Below, piece by piece: positions 26,380-35,763 of a DNA stretch of 60,484 nt (positions within the stretch are counted from its first letter, which is position 1; every line of letters begins with the position of its first letter). The stretch lies in NCBI RefSeq assembly GCF_938015785.1, contig NZ_CALLWC010000036.1:1-60484 (forward strand), given 5' to 3'. Below the pieces are notes generated by a model. That model was given only the letters and a program-made list of their open reading frames with translations. It made no database searches and was not told the origin of the DNA. Both the position numbers and the translations under genes were made by a program. The stretch comes from an uncultured Campylobacter sp. GTDB taxonomy: Bacteria > Campylobacterota > Campylobacteria > Campylobacterales > Campylobacteraceae.

Positions 26380-26667
26380 ATGATAATAGACGACGCCTTG
26401 CTAAGTAAGCTGGAAAGGCTATCTGCTCTTAAAATTCCGGATGAAAAACGGGAGGAATTTAAGGGGCAATTAAATAATATCGTAGATTTTGTAGAAATTC
26501 TAAATGAGCTGGATTTACAAAGCGGCGAGGCGGCTATCACTACGCTAAAAGGCGGTACTCCGTTTCGCAAAGATATCCCACGCAAAAGCGACGTCGCAGA
26601 AAGCGTCTTAAAGCATGCTCCGCAGTCCGAAGGCGGCTACTTCGTAGTACCGAAAATCATCGATTGA
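26380..26667 (+). CDS. gatC: Asp-tRNA(Asn)/Glu-tRNA(Gln) amidotransferase subunit C
   Basis: 95 residues, family length. LLSKLERLSALKI at the start, QLNNIVDFVEILNELD, and the C-terminal FVVPKIID are the GatC landmarks. It stabilises GatAB, which converts misacylated Asp-tRNA(Asn) and Glu-tRNA(Gln). gatA and gatB are not in the window. Position before cvpA/fur matches C. jejuni. Confidence 0.95.
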   Translation: MIIDDALLSKLERLSALKIPDEKREEFKGQLNNIVDFVEILNELDLQSGEAAITTLKGGTPFRKDIPRKSDVAESVLKHAPQSEGGYFVVPKIID

Positions 26668-26677
26668 AAGGAATTTT

Positions 26678-27760
26678 ATGGAAGAAGTTCAAAGAAATTT
26701 AGTAGATATCGAAACCCTACTAAAAACCGTCGTTTTTAACAAAGCGAGCGACCTTCACTTAGTTTCGCGCTCGGCGCCTCAAATACGTATCGACGGAACA
26801 TTGCGCCCACTTGCCATGGATCCGCTTAAGGGTACGGATATCGAGTATATCTGCTACGCGCTCATTACCGATGCTCAAAAAAGTGCGCTCGAGGAAAATA
26901 AAGAGCTCGACTTTGCGATCGAGCTTCCTAATATCGGACGCTTCCGTGGTAACTACTACTACACTATGAACGGCGATTTGGCTGCCGCATTTCGTATTAT
27001 TCCTATCGATATTCCTAGTCTGGACGATTTAAAAGCCCCTACGATTTTTAAAGAGGTAGTTAAGCACGAAAAAGGCATGATTTTGGTTACCGGACCTACG
27101 GGTAGCGGTAAATCAACTACTCTTGCCGCGATGCTAAACGAGATCAACGAAAAAGAGCGCAAACACATCATCACTGTTGAAGATCCGGTTGAGTTCGTCC
27201 ATACTAATAAAAAAGCGCTTTTCTCCCACAGAAATATTGGCACCGATACCCATTCCTACGCTAATGCCTTAAAATTTGCCTTGCGTGAGGACCCGGACAT
27301 TATCCTCGTGGGCGAGATGCGCGATAGAGAGACTATCTCGATCGCCATTACCGCGGCTGAGACCGGTCACTTGGTATTTGGTACGCTACACACCAACTCT
27401 GCGATGCAAACGATCAACCGTATTATCGATAGCTTTGATGGTGGCGAGCAGCTCCAAGTACGAAATATGCTCTCTGTCTCACTTACCGCGGTCATTTCGC
27501 AATCGCTTTTGCCGAAGCTTGGCGGTGGACGTATCGCGATCCATGAAATTTTGCTAAATAACAATGCCGTAGCGAATCTAATCCGCGAAAACAAGGTGCA
27601 TCAAATTTACTCTCAAATGCAGCTAAATCAGCAATCTACCGGTATGATAACTCAAACTCAAGCGATGGTTAAAGCGATCCGTGCAAATCAAATTTCAAAA
27701 GACACGGCATTTAGGTATTCGACTAACCTACAAGAGCTAATAGGCGTGGTGGGTGCTTGA
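26678..27760 (+). CDS. pilT: Type IV pilus retraction ATPase PilT
   Basis: 360 residues. N-terminal PAS-like part, Walker A GPTGSGKS at residues 139-146, Asp box and Walker B (REDPDIILVGEMRD), His box (ETGHLVFGTLHTNSA), and the PilT-type C-terminus with AIRANQISKDTAFRYS. The AIHEILLNN-type segment is present in the family. It hydrolyses ATP to depolymerise pili. No pilus subunit, PilB or PilC gene accompanies it here. It is inserted between gatC and cvpA, which are adjacent in C. jejuni. Overlaps cvpA (TGATG). Confidence 0.93.
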   Translation: MEEVQRNLVDIETLLKTVVFNKASDLHLVSRSAPQIRIDGTLRPLAMDPLKGTDIEYICYALITDAQKSALEENKELDFAIELPNIGRFRGNYYYTMNGDLAAAFRIIPIDIPSLDDLKAPTIFKEVVKHEKGMILVTGPTGSGKSTTLAAMLNEINEKERKHIITVEDPVEFVHTNKKALFSHRNIGTDTHSYANALKFALREDPDIILVGEMRDRETISIAITAAETGHLVFGTLHTNSAMQTINRIIDSFDGGEQLQVRNMLSVSLTAVISQSLLPKLGGGRIAIHEILLNNNAVANLIRENKVHQIYSQMQLNQQSTGMITQTQAMVKAIRANQISKDTAFRYSTNLQELIGVVGA

Positions 27761-28437
27761 TGGAAGGTATTAATTGGTTCGACGTCGGCTGTTTAGTACT
27801 CGTAGTGCTCTTCGGATTGCGCGGCATCACTAATGGCATTGTAAAAGAAATTTTTGGAATTTTGGGTCTCATCGGTGGTCTTTTTGCCGCGATGCGTTAT
27901 AAAACTATGGCAGGCGAGTGGATTGCAGCAAAAATTCCAGCTTTACAGAATGCAAACGGCGTGCTTTCAGGCGATACGACGCAGGTTCTCATCGGCTTTA
28001 TCGCTGTGCTTTTTGGCGTATGGATCTCGTGTCTGATTATAGGCGAAATCATTTCAAAATTCTTTAAATGGAGCGGACTCGGATTTGTCGATAAGATCGG
28101 CGGGTTCGTTTTTAGCGTAAGTAAAATTTTCTTGATTTTTGCCGTTATCGTTACGCTTGCAAGCGGTCCTATGTCGATGAACGAACAGACTAAAAAGTAT
28201 TTTGAAAGCAGCAAAACTGCGCCGATTTTTTTAAAAATAGGAAATTGGATTTTAAATCTCAAAGACGATCCGAAGATCAAACAAAGCTTGGATTCTATCG
28301 GTTCTAAGATGGATGACAAGCTCTTAAAAGATCAAAATTCTACTGCTCGTATGAACTCGGATCAAAATCAAAGCACTGAACCTAGCGATTTCAACGCCAG
28401 TTCAGAAGTAAATTCTACAGAAAGGACAAAATTATGA
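27760..28437 (+). CDS. CvpA family membrane protein
   Basis: 225 residues. Four N-terminal hydrophobic segments with NWFDVGCLVLVVLFGLRGITNGIVKEIFG and GLGFVDKIGGFVF, the CvpA family pattern, then a charged, Ser/Asn-rich tail. CvpA was named for colicin V production; its molecular role is not settled. The ATG overlapping the pilT stop is preferred to the TTG three bases earlier. fur begins four bases before its end. Confidence 0.85.
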   Translation: MEGINWFDVGCLVLVVLFGLRGITNGIVKEIFGILGLIGGLFAAMRYKTMAGEWIAAKIPALQNANGVLSGDTTQVLIGFIAVLFGVWISCLIIGEIISKFFKWSGLGFVDKIGGFVFSVSKIFLIFAVIVTLASGPMSMNEQTKKYFESSKTAPIFLKIGNWILNLKDDPKIKQSLDSIGSKMDDKLLKDQNSTARMNSDQNQSTEPSDFNASSEVNSTERTKL

Positions 28438-28901
28438 ATGCAAAAATCGAAAATTTAGAGTTTGACGCTCTAATTGTTGAGTTTAAAAAGGCGCTTGCCG
28501 CTAGCGGTCTAAAATATACCAAGCAGCGCGAGGTTTTGCTCCGTACGCTTTATAACAACAACAAGCACTTCACGCCCGAGGCGCTTCATAACGAGATCAA
28601 GGCGAAATTTCCCGAGCTAAACGTAGGCATAGCGACGGTGTATCGTACCTTAAATTTGCTTGAGGATTCAGGTATGGCGACGTCGATCTCATTTGGCGCG
28701 CAGGGCAAGAAATTTGAGCTTGCCAACAAGCCTCACCACGACCATCTAATCTGCAAAAGCTGCAATAAGATCATAGAATTTCAAGACGCCACTATTGAGC
28801 GAAAACAGCTTGCCGTCGCCAAAGAGCACGGATTTACGCTTACGGGGCACATGATGCAGCTGTATGGAATTTGCCCTGAATGCGCGGCAAAAAGGAAGTA
28901 G
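28434..28901 (+). CDS. fur: Ferric uptake regulator Fur
   Basis: 155 residues. Winged helix with TKQREVLLRTLY and the recognition segment VGIATVYRTLNLLEDSG; dimer/metal domain with KPHHDHLICKSCNKIIEF and a C-terminal CPEC, giving two CxxC zinc pairs. Represses iron uptake and oxidative-stress genes with Fe(II). PerR differs in metal ligands and in operon context; the position before lysS/glyA is that of C. jejuni fur. Candidates for control in the window include fdxA and the peroxiredoxin. Confidence 0.95.
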   Translation: MNAKIENLEFDALIVEFKKALAASGLKYTKQREVLLRTLYNNNKHFTPEALHNEIKAKFPELNVGIATVYRTLNLLEDSGMATSISFGAQGKKFELANKPHHDHLICKSCNKIIEFQDATIERKQLAVAKEHGFTLTGHMMQLYGICPECAAKRK

Positions 28902-28902
28902 A

Positions 28903-30396
28903 TTGTTTGATAGCCAGTTAGAGATCCAAAGGATAGACAAGGCGTCGGAACTTCGGAATTTAGGGGCTAATCCCTATCCGCACTTTCTAAAAAAAGATAT
29001 GAGTATAGCCGAGTTTAAAGAGAAATTCGGCTACATAAAAGATACCGAGGATAAAAAAGCGAGCAAGGAGATAAGCCTCGCCGGACGATTAAAGCTAAAG
29101 CGCGTCGCGGGCAAATCCACCTTCGCAAACATAGAAGATCAAAGCGGCAATATTCAAATTTATTACTCGCGCGACAGCATCGGCGAAGAGGATTACGCTA
29201 AATTTAAGAAAAATCTCGAAGTGGGCGATATAATTTTGGTGCGCGGATATGCCTTCGTCACGCAGACGGGCGAGTTTTCGATCCATGCTAGCAAAATAAC
29301 GCTCGCGTCTAAGGCGATCTCGCCGCTTCCGGAGAAATTTCACGGCCTAACCGACATCGAGATGCGCTACCGCCAAAGATACCTCGACATGATAATGAAC
29401 CCCGAGGTCCGCGAGGATTTCATCAAGCGCTCGATCATCGTGAGCGAGATCCGCAGCTTTTTTGAAAAGCACGGATTTTTGGAAGTCGAAACGCCGATGA
29501 TGCACCCTATCGCAGGCGGCGCGAATGCCAAGCCTTTCATCACGCACCACAACGCTCTAGACGTCGATCGCTACCTGCGTATCGCGCCGGAGCTGTATCT
29601 AAAGCGCCTCGTCGTAGGCGGCATGGAGGCGGTCTTTGAGATCAACCGAAACTTCCGCAACGAGGGTATGGATCTGACGCACAATCCGGAATTTACCAGC
29701 ATAGAATTCTACTGGGCGTGGCATGATTATAACGACGCGATGAACCTAACCGAGGAGCTATTTAAAGCGCTGTTTAAGAGGCTCGGACTGGGCGAAATTT
29801 TAATCTACGATGAGCGCGAGATCGATTTTTCAAAACCTTTTGCGCGCATAAAGTATCTCGACGCGCTTACGCAGATAGGCGGCATCGAGCCGCAGATCGT
29901 AAATGATCGCGAAAAGATCATCGCCAAACTCAAAGCCGATAAATTTGAAGTCAATGAAAAGCTCGATCTAGGCCACTTGCAGAGCGAACTTTTTGATAAT
30001 TATGTAGAGGCTAAGCTCATAAATCCGACCTTCATCGTAGATTTTCCGATCTCGATCAGCCCGCTTTCGCGCAGAAGCGACGAAAATCCTCAGATAGCCG
30101 AGAGATTTGAGCTCTACATCGCGGGCAAGGAGCTTGCAAACGCCTTTAATGAGCTGAACGATCCGCTCGATCAATACGCCAGATTTAAGGCGCAAATCGA
30201 CGCTAAAAACGCGGGCGACGACGAAGCGCACGAGATGGACGAGGATTACGTCCGCGCGCTTAGCTACGCGATGCCACCGACTACCGGCTGGGGGCTCGGT
30301 ATCGACCGCTTGGCGATGATTTTGCTGAATAAAAAATCGATCCGCGACGTGATTTTGTTCCCTGCGATGAGGCCGATAAATTTAGAGAAGGAGTGA
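28903..30396 (+). CDS. lysS: Lysyl-tRNA synthetase (class II)
   Basis: About 497 residues. OB anticodon-binding domain (AGRLKLKRVAGKSTFANIEDQSG), motif 1 FLEVETPMMHPIAGGANAKPF, motif 2 FRNEGMDLTHNPEF, and motif 3 TGWGLGIDRLAM. Start TTG at 28903 is preferred because AAGGA lies six bases before it and the resulting MFDSQLEIQRI matches Campylobacter LysS; the upstream ATG at 28864 lies inside fur. Two bases separate it from the fur stop. Confidence 0.95.
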   Translation: MFDSQLEIQRIDKASELRNLGANPYPHFLKKDMSIAEFKEKFGYIKDTEDKKASKEISLAGRLKLKRVAGKSTFANIEDQSGNIQIYYSRDSIGEEDYAKFKKNLEVGDIILVRGYAFVTQTGEFSIHASKITLASKAISPLPEKFHGLTDIEMRYRQRYLDMIMNPEVREDFIKRSIIVSEIRSFFEKHGFLEVETPMMHPIAGGANAKPFITHHNALDVDRYLRIAPELYLKRLVVGGMEAVFEINRNFRNEGMDLTHNPEFTSIEFYWAWHDYNDAMNLTEELFKALFKRLGLGEILIYDEREIDFSKPFARIKYLDALTQIGGIEPQIVNDREKIIAKLKADKFEVNEKLDLGHLQSELFDNYVEAKLINPTFIVDFPISISPLSRRSDENPQIAERFELYIAGKELANAFNELNDPLDQYARFKAQIDAKNAGDDEAHEMDEDYVRALSYAMPPTTGWGLGIDRLAMILLNKKSIRDVILFPAMRPINLEKE

Positions 30397-30398
30397 AT

Positions 30399-31646
30399 GT
30401 GTCAAATTTAGAAAAATTCGATAATGAAATTTTTAGTTTAACCAACAAAGAGCTTGCTCGCCAGTGCGATTATTTGGAGATGATCGCGAGCGAAAATTTT
30501 ACCTATCCCGAGGTGATGGAGGCGATGGGCTCGGTGCTAACGAACAAATACGCCGAGGGTTACCCCGGCAAGCGCTACTACGGCGGCTGCGAGTTCGTGG
30601 ACGAGATCGAGCAGATCGCGATCAATCGCTGCAAAAAGCTCTTCGGCTGTGAGTTTGCAAACGTCCAACCAAACAGCGGCAGCCAAGCCAACCAAGGCGT
30701 TTATGCCGCATTTTTAAAACCTGGCGATAAAATTTTAGGCATGGCGCTTAGCCACGGCGGGCATTTGACGCACGGCGCAAAGGTCTCAAGCAGCGGAAAG
30801 ATGTATGAGAGCTTCGAATACGGCGTGGAGCTCGACGGCCGCATAAACTACGATAAGGTGCTTGAGATCGCTCAGATTGTAAAGCCGAAGATGATCGTTT
30901 GCGGTGCGAGCGCTTATACGCGCGAGATAGATTTTGCTAAATTTAGACAGATCGCTGATAGCGTGGGCGCGTTTCTTTTCGCCGACGTAGCGCACGTCGC
31001 GGGGCTCGTCGTCGCAGGCGAGCACACGGATCCGTTTCCGCACTGCCACGTCGTAAGCTCGACCACGCATAAGACGCTTCGCGGTCCGCGCGGCGGCATC
31101 ATAATGACTAACGACGAGGAATTTGCCAAAAAGATCAACTCGGCGATCTTTCCGGGTATTCAAGGCGGCCCGCTAATGCACGTCATCGCCGCTAAGGCGG
31201 TCGGGTTTAAACATAATCTAAGCCCTGAGTGGAAGCTCTATGCCAAGCAGGTCAAGGCAAACGCTAGAGTTTTGGGCGAGACGCTGGTTGGGCGCGGCTT
31301 TGATCTCGTTAGCGGCGGCACCGATAATCATCTGATTTTAATGAGCTTTTTAAATAGAGATTTTAGCGGCAAGGACGCTAGTGCCGCGCTTGAAAATGCA
31401 GGCATTACGACGAATAAAAATACCGTGCCGGGCGAGACGCGCAGTCCATTCGTCACCAGCGGTATCCGCGTCGGAAGCCCCGCACTTACGGCGCGCGGCA
31501 TGAAGGAGAAAGAATTTGAGTTTATCGGAAATAAAATCGCCGATGTGCTAAGCGATATCTCAAATTCTAAGCTTCAGGCGCAGGTCAAAGAGGAAGTGCG
31601 GGATTTGGCGCACCGCTTTATCATCTACGACCGCGCGATGTATTAA
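30399..31646 (+). CDS. glyA: Serine hydroxymethyltransferase
   Basis: 415 residues. Converts serine and tetrahydrofolate to glycine and methylene-THF. LEMIASENF, EGYPGKRYYGGCEFVDEIE, NVQPNSGSQAN, VDAHV-type FADVAHVAGL, and the PLP lysine in STTHKTLRGPRGG (Lys225 from this start). GTG at 30399 is chosen because AGAAGGAG lies six bases ahead; the GTG at 30393 would overlap the ribosome site. The methylene-THF made here feeds the reductase-like enzyme at 46367. Confidence 0.96.
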   Translation: MSNLEKFDNEIFSLTNKELARQCDYLEMIASENFTYPEVMEAMGSVLTNKYAEGYPGKRYYGGCEFVDEIEQIAINRCKKLFGCEFANVQPNSGSQANQGVYAAFLKPGDKILGMALSHGGHLTHGAKVSSSGKMYESFEYGVELDGRINYDKVLEIAQIVKPKMIVCGASAYTREIDFAKFRQIADSVGAFLFADVAHVAGLVVAGEHTDPFPHCHVVSSTTHKTLRGPRGGIIMTNDEEFAKKINSAIFPGIQGGPLMHVIAAKAVGFKHNLSPEWKLYAKQVKANARVLGETLVGRGFDLVSGGTDNHLILMSFLNRDFSGKDASAALENAGITTNKNTVPGETRSPFVTSGIRVGSPALTARGMKEKEFEFIGNKIADVLSDISNSKLQAQVKEEVRDLAHRFIIYDRAMY

Positions 31647-31654
31647 ATTTAATA

Positions 31655-31678
31655 AATTCGGGTAAGCTTACCCGAATT
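31655..31678. terminator. Perfect 24-bp palindrome after glyA
   Basis: AATTCGGGTAAG is followed at once by its exact complement, so it can form a hairpin with an AAGCTT tip, followed by ATTATTTATTT. It is the likely end of the gatC-to-glyA transcript. Confidence 0.75.
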
Positions 31679-31702
31679 ATTTATTTCGTAAATTTTGCGT
31701 GG

Positions 31703-31708
31703 TAGAAT
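31703..31708 (+). promoter_or_regulatory. -10 element of the SPOR-protein gene
   Basis: TAGAAT 32 bases before the ATG, between the glyA terminator and the AGGAGAGAG ribosome site. A separate promoter is expected here. Confidence 0.4.
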
Positions 31709-31740
31709 TTACAAAGTAAATAATAATCTTAGGAGAGAGT

Positions 31741-32772
31741 ATGAACGACAAAAATTTCGATATGAGCAGCATAGACGATATAGTGATAAATAGCGGCAAT
31801 GTCGATAAGAACGCGAATTTGAAAAAGGGTCTTACCGTTGCAGCCGGCGTCGTAGTTTTATTCTTAATCATTTTAATCATAATGAAGGCTATTAATAAAG
31901 ACGATATTGATACTAACGCAGGTCTTACTATGCCTAGTGAAGAAGAGCTTGCCAAAGCGGAGCAAAAGCCTGCCGTACAAGTTCAAAAACCTGAGCCTTC
32001 GCAGCCTGAGCCTGTAGAGGTGAAATCAGAACCCAATGCAGCATCTGCAGCTCCAACCAAAGTAGAGATAAAAACCCAGGAACCTAATTCCGAAAGTAAG
32101 GTCGTCGCAAGCGCTCAGCCTGAAGCGCAGAAAGTAGAAATCCAAAAGCCCGAAATCAAAGAAGAGCCAAAAAAATCCGAAGTTAAAATAGAAAGTAAAA
32201 AGATTGAGCCTAAAGACGAAGCCAAAAAGTCTGAAAAAACGGACGTAAAAAAGTCCGAGCCTAAAAAAGAGTCTGCAAAAGACGAGATCAAAAAAGAGCC
32301 TTCTAAAACCGAAATTAGAAAAGTCGAGCAAAAAGTAGAGCCTAAAAAAGAACCCGAAAAACAAGCAAAAGCAGAAGTTAAAAAAGAGCCTTCAAAAACG
32401 GAAGCTAAAAAGGAACATGCTAAAGCTGAGACCAAGAAAGAGCCTGCTAAGTCCGAGCCTAAAAAAGAAGCTAGCAAGCCGGAGTCTAAAAGCGAGAACG
32501 TAAAGGCTGGCGTTGCAGCAAAGAGCACCAGCACCAGCGTGGCAAACGGCAGTTATGTGCAGGTTTTCGCATCCAATGCCTACGATCCAAACGGATCTGA
32601 TACCAAAAAAATCACCAAAAAAGGCTACAGCCCAATTGCGCTGCAAACTCACGTCGGAAGCAAGAGCGTGACTAAAATTTTAGTCGGACCTTTCGAGGGT
32701 GAGGCGCTACAAAAGGCGCTTAGCGATATGCGCAGCATCAATAGCGGAGCGTATATCTACCGAGTGAAATAG
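31741..32772 (+). CDS. SPOR-domain protein with a long Lys/Glu/Pro spacer
   Basis: 343 residues: short cytoplasmic N-terminus, one membrane helix (about 30-50), a 180-residue low-complexity spacer of KKEP/KTE/KSEP units, and a C-terminal SPOR domain (GSYVQVFASNAYDPNGSD ... KILVGPFEGEALQKAL ... GAYIYRVK). SPOR domains bind denuded septal peptidoglycan, so a FtsN/DedD-like role at division is plausible. The spacer would span the periplasm. The last base is shared with the aroE GTG. Confidence 0.88.
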   Translation: MNDKNFDMSSIDDIVINSGNVDKNANLKKGLTVAAGVVVLFLIILIIMKAINKDDIDTNAGLTMPSEEELAKAEQKPAVQVQKPEPSQPEPVEVKSEPNAASAAPTKVEIKTQEPNSESKVVASAQPEAQKVEIQKPEIKEEPKKSEVKIESKKIEPKDEAKKSEKTDVKKSEPKKESAKDEIKKEPSKTEIRKVEQKVEPKKEPEKQAKAEVKKEPSKTEAKKEHAKAETKKEPAKSEPKKEASKPESKSENVKAGVAAKSTSTSVANGSYVQVFASNAYDPNGSDTKKITKKGYSPIALQTHVGSKSVTKILVGPFEGEALQKALSDMRSINSGAYIYRVK

Positions 32773-33557
32773 TGGACAGATTCGCGGTTTTCGGCAACCC
32801 GATCGCCCACTCTCTCTCGCCGCTACTTCATAATTACGCGATAAAATTTTTGGAGCTGGACGCCTACTACGGGCGAGTTTTGCTGCAGTGCGGCGAGGAG
32901 CTGCGAGCTAAATTTGAAACTTTAGGGCTTACGGGCGCGAACGTAACCGTGCCTTTTAAGCTCGACGCGCTCAAAGCCTGCGATGTCCTAAGCGAGGCGG
33001 CGCAAAGGATCGGCTCGGTAAATACGCTGGTGCTAAAAGGCAGTGCACTGCACGGCTTTAACACCGACGCGCAGGGGTTTTTCTGCGCGATCTTGGGCTT
33101 TGGCAAGATTCGCAACGCGCTTATTTTAGGCGCGGGCGGCACGACGCGAGCAATCGGCTACGCACTAGGCAAAAACGGCGTGAAATTTGACATCCTAAAC
33201 CGTAGTGTAAAAGATTTTGACTTCGGCTGCGAGGAATTTTTTAGCTACGAAAATTTCAAGTCCAAAGACTACGATCTGATCGTCAATGCCACCGGCGCGG
33301 GGCTCAAAGATGACGCGCTGCCTGCGCCCGAGGGGGTAATAGATGAAATTTTATCCCGCGCGAAATTTGCCTTTGACGCTATCTACGGTAAGCAGACTCC
33401 GTTTTTGCAAGCCGCGCGCGCAAAAAATCTGCCCGTAAAAGATGGCAAGGAGATGCTGATAAATCAGGGCGCGCTTGCTTTCAATCTTTTTTTCGGCGGT
33501 AAATTCGACTTAGCAGAGATTGTATCGCTGATGAGCCATGCTGCGAATTTACGCTAA
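32772..33557 (+). CDS. aroE: Shikimate dehydrogenase AroE
   Basis: 261 residues. NADPH-dependent reduction of 3-dehydroshikimate. FGNPIAHSLSPLLHN, GANVTVPFK with the catalytic Lys, SVNTLV, the Rossmann GAGGTTRAIGYAL, NATGAGL and GKEMLINQGALAF. The usual SKSP reads SLSP, a tolerated change in the shikimate-binding loop. GTG start overlaps the stop of the SPOR gene by one base. Confidence 0.93.
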   Translation: MDRFAVFGNPIAHSLSPLLHNYAIKFLELDAYYGRVLLQCGEELRAKFETLGLTGANVTVPFKLDALKACDVLSEAAQRIGSVNTLVLKGSALHGFNTDAQGFFCAILGFGKIRNALILGAGGTTRAIGYALGKNGVKFDILNRSVKDFDFGCEEFFSYENFKSKDYDLIVNATGAGLKDDALPAPEGVIDEILSRAKFAFDAIYGKQTPFLQAARAKNLPVKDGKEMLINQGALAFNLFFGGKFDLAEIVSLMSHAANLR

Positions 33558-34029
33558 ATCGCCTCTTAGGCTTTTCAATTATTCGTGCCAGTCAAATAGA
33601 GTGCTTTAAATTTTGTGTCGAGTTAATTATACGTTCTTGAATTTTATATCGTGTAGCTTTGGGCGTTTAATTTTAAAATTCTTACGTCTGCTTTCGGCTA
33701 AGCCGTGTTAATTTGCCTGTAAAAATTCTATTTAAAATCGCTACGAATTAGGCATAAAGATGCTTAGTAAAGCCCCACATATTTTTCTGCTCGTATTCTA
33801 TTCTAAAATTTTATATGACGAATCTAAACTAAAATTTTGTGCAGTTTAAGTAAAATGTGATTGTTTGTGAATTATACAATAAAACTTTACTTGAGCGAGA
33901 TGACGCAAGACCGAGGTGTTTATTAAAAAGATAAAATTGCTACCAAAATTTCAAAATTTAAAGCTAAATTTTAATTAATTGTTATACAATAAAAAATATA
34001 AACTAATAATTGCTAAAGGTTAAAATTTG
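33558..34029. promoter_or_regulatory. AT-rich leader of the cyd operon with a repeated TTATACAATAAAA
   Basis: No gene in 470 bases. The 13-base word TTATACAATAAAA occurs at 33872-33884 and again at 33982-33994, 110 bases apart. Either could hold a -10 (TATACAAT) for the cyd operon or a regulator site. AAAGG at 34015 serves DUF4492. Confidence 0.4.
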
Positions 34030-34236
34030 ATGTTTTTCGGCAAAATTTTAAAATTTTACGCGCACGGATTTGCTTCGATGAAGCTTGGCAAAACGCTATG
34101 GGCGGTGATTTTGATCAAGCTATTTATAATTTTTGTGCTACTGAAATTTTTCATTTTTGACGAAAACTTGGATTCTAAATTTAAAACCGATCAAGAAAAA
34201 ATCGATTTCATTTATAAAAATTTGACTAAGGAGTAG
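34030..34236 (+). CDS. DUF4492 small membrane protein
   Basis: 68 residues with one central hydrophobic helix (WAVILIKLFIIFVLLKFFIF) and a charged C-terminal tail (DQEKIDFIYKNLTKE). This fits DUF4492, a family found just upstream of cydA in Campylobacterota and Bacteroidetes. The ATG is preferred to the TTG three bases earlier. Two bases before cydA, so it is probably a cytochrome bd accessory or assembly factor; no experimental role known to me. Confidence 0.8.
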   Translation: MFFGKILKFYAHGFASMKLGKTLWAVILIKLFIIFVLLKFFIFDENLDSKFKTDQEKIDFIYKNLTKE

Positions 34237-34238
34237 GA

Positions 34239-35762
34239 ATGCAAGAGCTTGCTAGCGTGGATTGGTCGAGGGCGCAGTTTGCGCTTACGGCGCTTTACCA
34301 CTTTCTTTTCGTGCCCCTAACGCTGGGGCTTAGCTTTATCGTGGCGTTTATGGAGAGCCTATATGTCGCGACCGGTAAGCAGGAGTGGCTCAAGATCACT
34401 AAATTTTGGCTGCGCCTTTTCGGTATAAATTTTGCCATCGGCGTCGCGACCGGCATCATAATGGAGTTTGAGTTCGGCACCAACTGGGCGAATTATAGCT
34501 GGTTCGTGGGCGACATCTTCGGCGCGCCGCTTGCGATTGAGGGCTTGCTGGCGTTTTTCTTAGAGGCTACCTTCTTTGCGGTAATGTTCTTCGGCTGGGA
34601 TTGCGTAAGCAAAAAATTTCATCTTCTTTCAACCTGGCTCGTGGCGATCGGATCAAATTTAAGCGCGTATTGGATCTTAATCGCGAATGCTTGGATGCAA
34701 AACCCTGTTGGTACGAGCTTTAATCCCGATACGATGCGCAACGAGATGAGTAATTTTTTAGATATCGCGCTATCTCACTTCGGAGTGGCTAAATTTTTAC
34801 ATACCGTCGGCGGCGGCTACATTACCGCGGCGCTTTTCGTGCTTGGAATTTCGGCGTTTTATATGCTAAAACACAAAGACTTCGCGCTTGCTAAAAAAAG
34901 CTTCATCGTAGCGGCAAGCTTCGGTATGCTAAGCTCGCTTTTCGTGCTATTTAGCGGCGACGAGAGCGCCTATCAGGTCGCGCAAAAGCAGCCGATGAAG
35001 CTTGCGGCGATGGAGGGTCTGTATAAGGGCGAAGTAAATGCAGGCATCGTCGCGGCGGGAGTTTTAAACCCGAGTAAAACCGCGGGAGACGATAAGGAGC
35101 CGTTTTTATTTGAGATCAAGGCGCCTTACGCGCTGGGACTGATGGCTACGAGAGGACTTGATAATTTCACTCCGGGCATCGATGATTTGGTATTTGGAAA
35201 CGAAAAATTCGGCATCGAAGGTGCTGATAAAAAGATCGAAAAAGGCAAAATCGCCCTGCAAGCGCTGAAGGATTACAAAATCGCCAAAGATGCCAATGAT
35301 ACCGCAGCGATGCAGCAAGCGCGCGAAATTTTATTTGGCAACCAAAATATGCAAAATTTAGGCTACGGCTACCTTGACGACGCGAAGCAGATCGTCCCTC
35401 CCGTGGCGCTTACCTTTTACAGCTTCCACGTGATGGTGGCTTTGGGAAGCTATTTTATCTTGCTATTTTTCGTGACGCTATTTTTGGCGATGCGAAAGAA
35501 CCTCGCCGAATACAAGAAAATTCTATGGCTTTGCGTCTTTAGCATTCCTTTGGGATACGTCGCGTGCGAGGCGGGCTGGATCGTAGCCGAAGTAGGGCGC
35601 CAGCCGTGGGCTATACAGGATCTCATGCCGGTGGGCGTCGCGGCTACGAGCCTGGCGGGGACGAACATAATGATCTCGTTTGCGCTCTTTGCGGTTTTAT
35701 TTACGGTTTTATTCATAGCCGAGATAAAGATCATGCTAAAACAGATAAAGATAGGATTTTAA
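34239..35762 (+). CDS. cydA: Cytochrome bd quinol oxidase subunit I
   Basis: 507 residues and nine membrane helices. His21 (haem ligand, ALYHFLFVPLTLG), GLLAFFLEATFFAVMFFGW with the conserved glutamates, ALSHFGVAKFLHTVGGGY with the b558 His, and FYSFHVMVALG with the axial Met. The periplasmic quinol-binding Q-loop (about 250-330) is of the short type. It reduces oxygen with quinol electrons without pumping, useful in microaerobic and sulfide- or NO-stressed conditions. GGAG precedes the ATG. Confidence 0.95.
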   Translation: MQELASVDWSRAQFALTALYHFLFVPLTLGLSFIVAFMESLYVATGKQEWLKITKFWLRLFGINFAIGVATGIIMEFEFGTNWANYSWFVGDIFGAPLAIEGLLAFFLEATFFAVMFFGWDCVSKKFHLLSTWLVAIGSNLSAYWILIANAWMQNPVGTSFNPDTMRNEMSNFLDIALSHFGVAKFLHTVGGGYITAALFVLGISAFYMLKHKDFALAKKSFIVAASFGMLSSLFVLFSGDESAYQVAQKQPMKLAAMEGLYKGEVNAGIVAAGVLNPSKTAGDDKEPFLFEIKAPYALGLMATRGLDNFTPGIDDLVFGNEKFGIEGADKKIEKGKIALQALKDYKIAKDANDTAAMQQAREILFGNQNMQNLGYGYLDDAKQIVPPVALTFYSFHVMVALGSYFILLFFVTLFLAMRKNLAEYKKILWLCVFSIPLGYVACEAGWIVAEVGRQPWAIQDLMPVGVAATSLAGTNIMISFALFAVLFTVLFIAEIKIMLKQIKIGF

Positions 35763-35763
35763 G

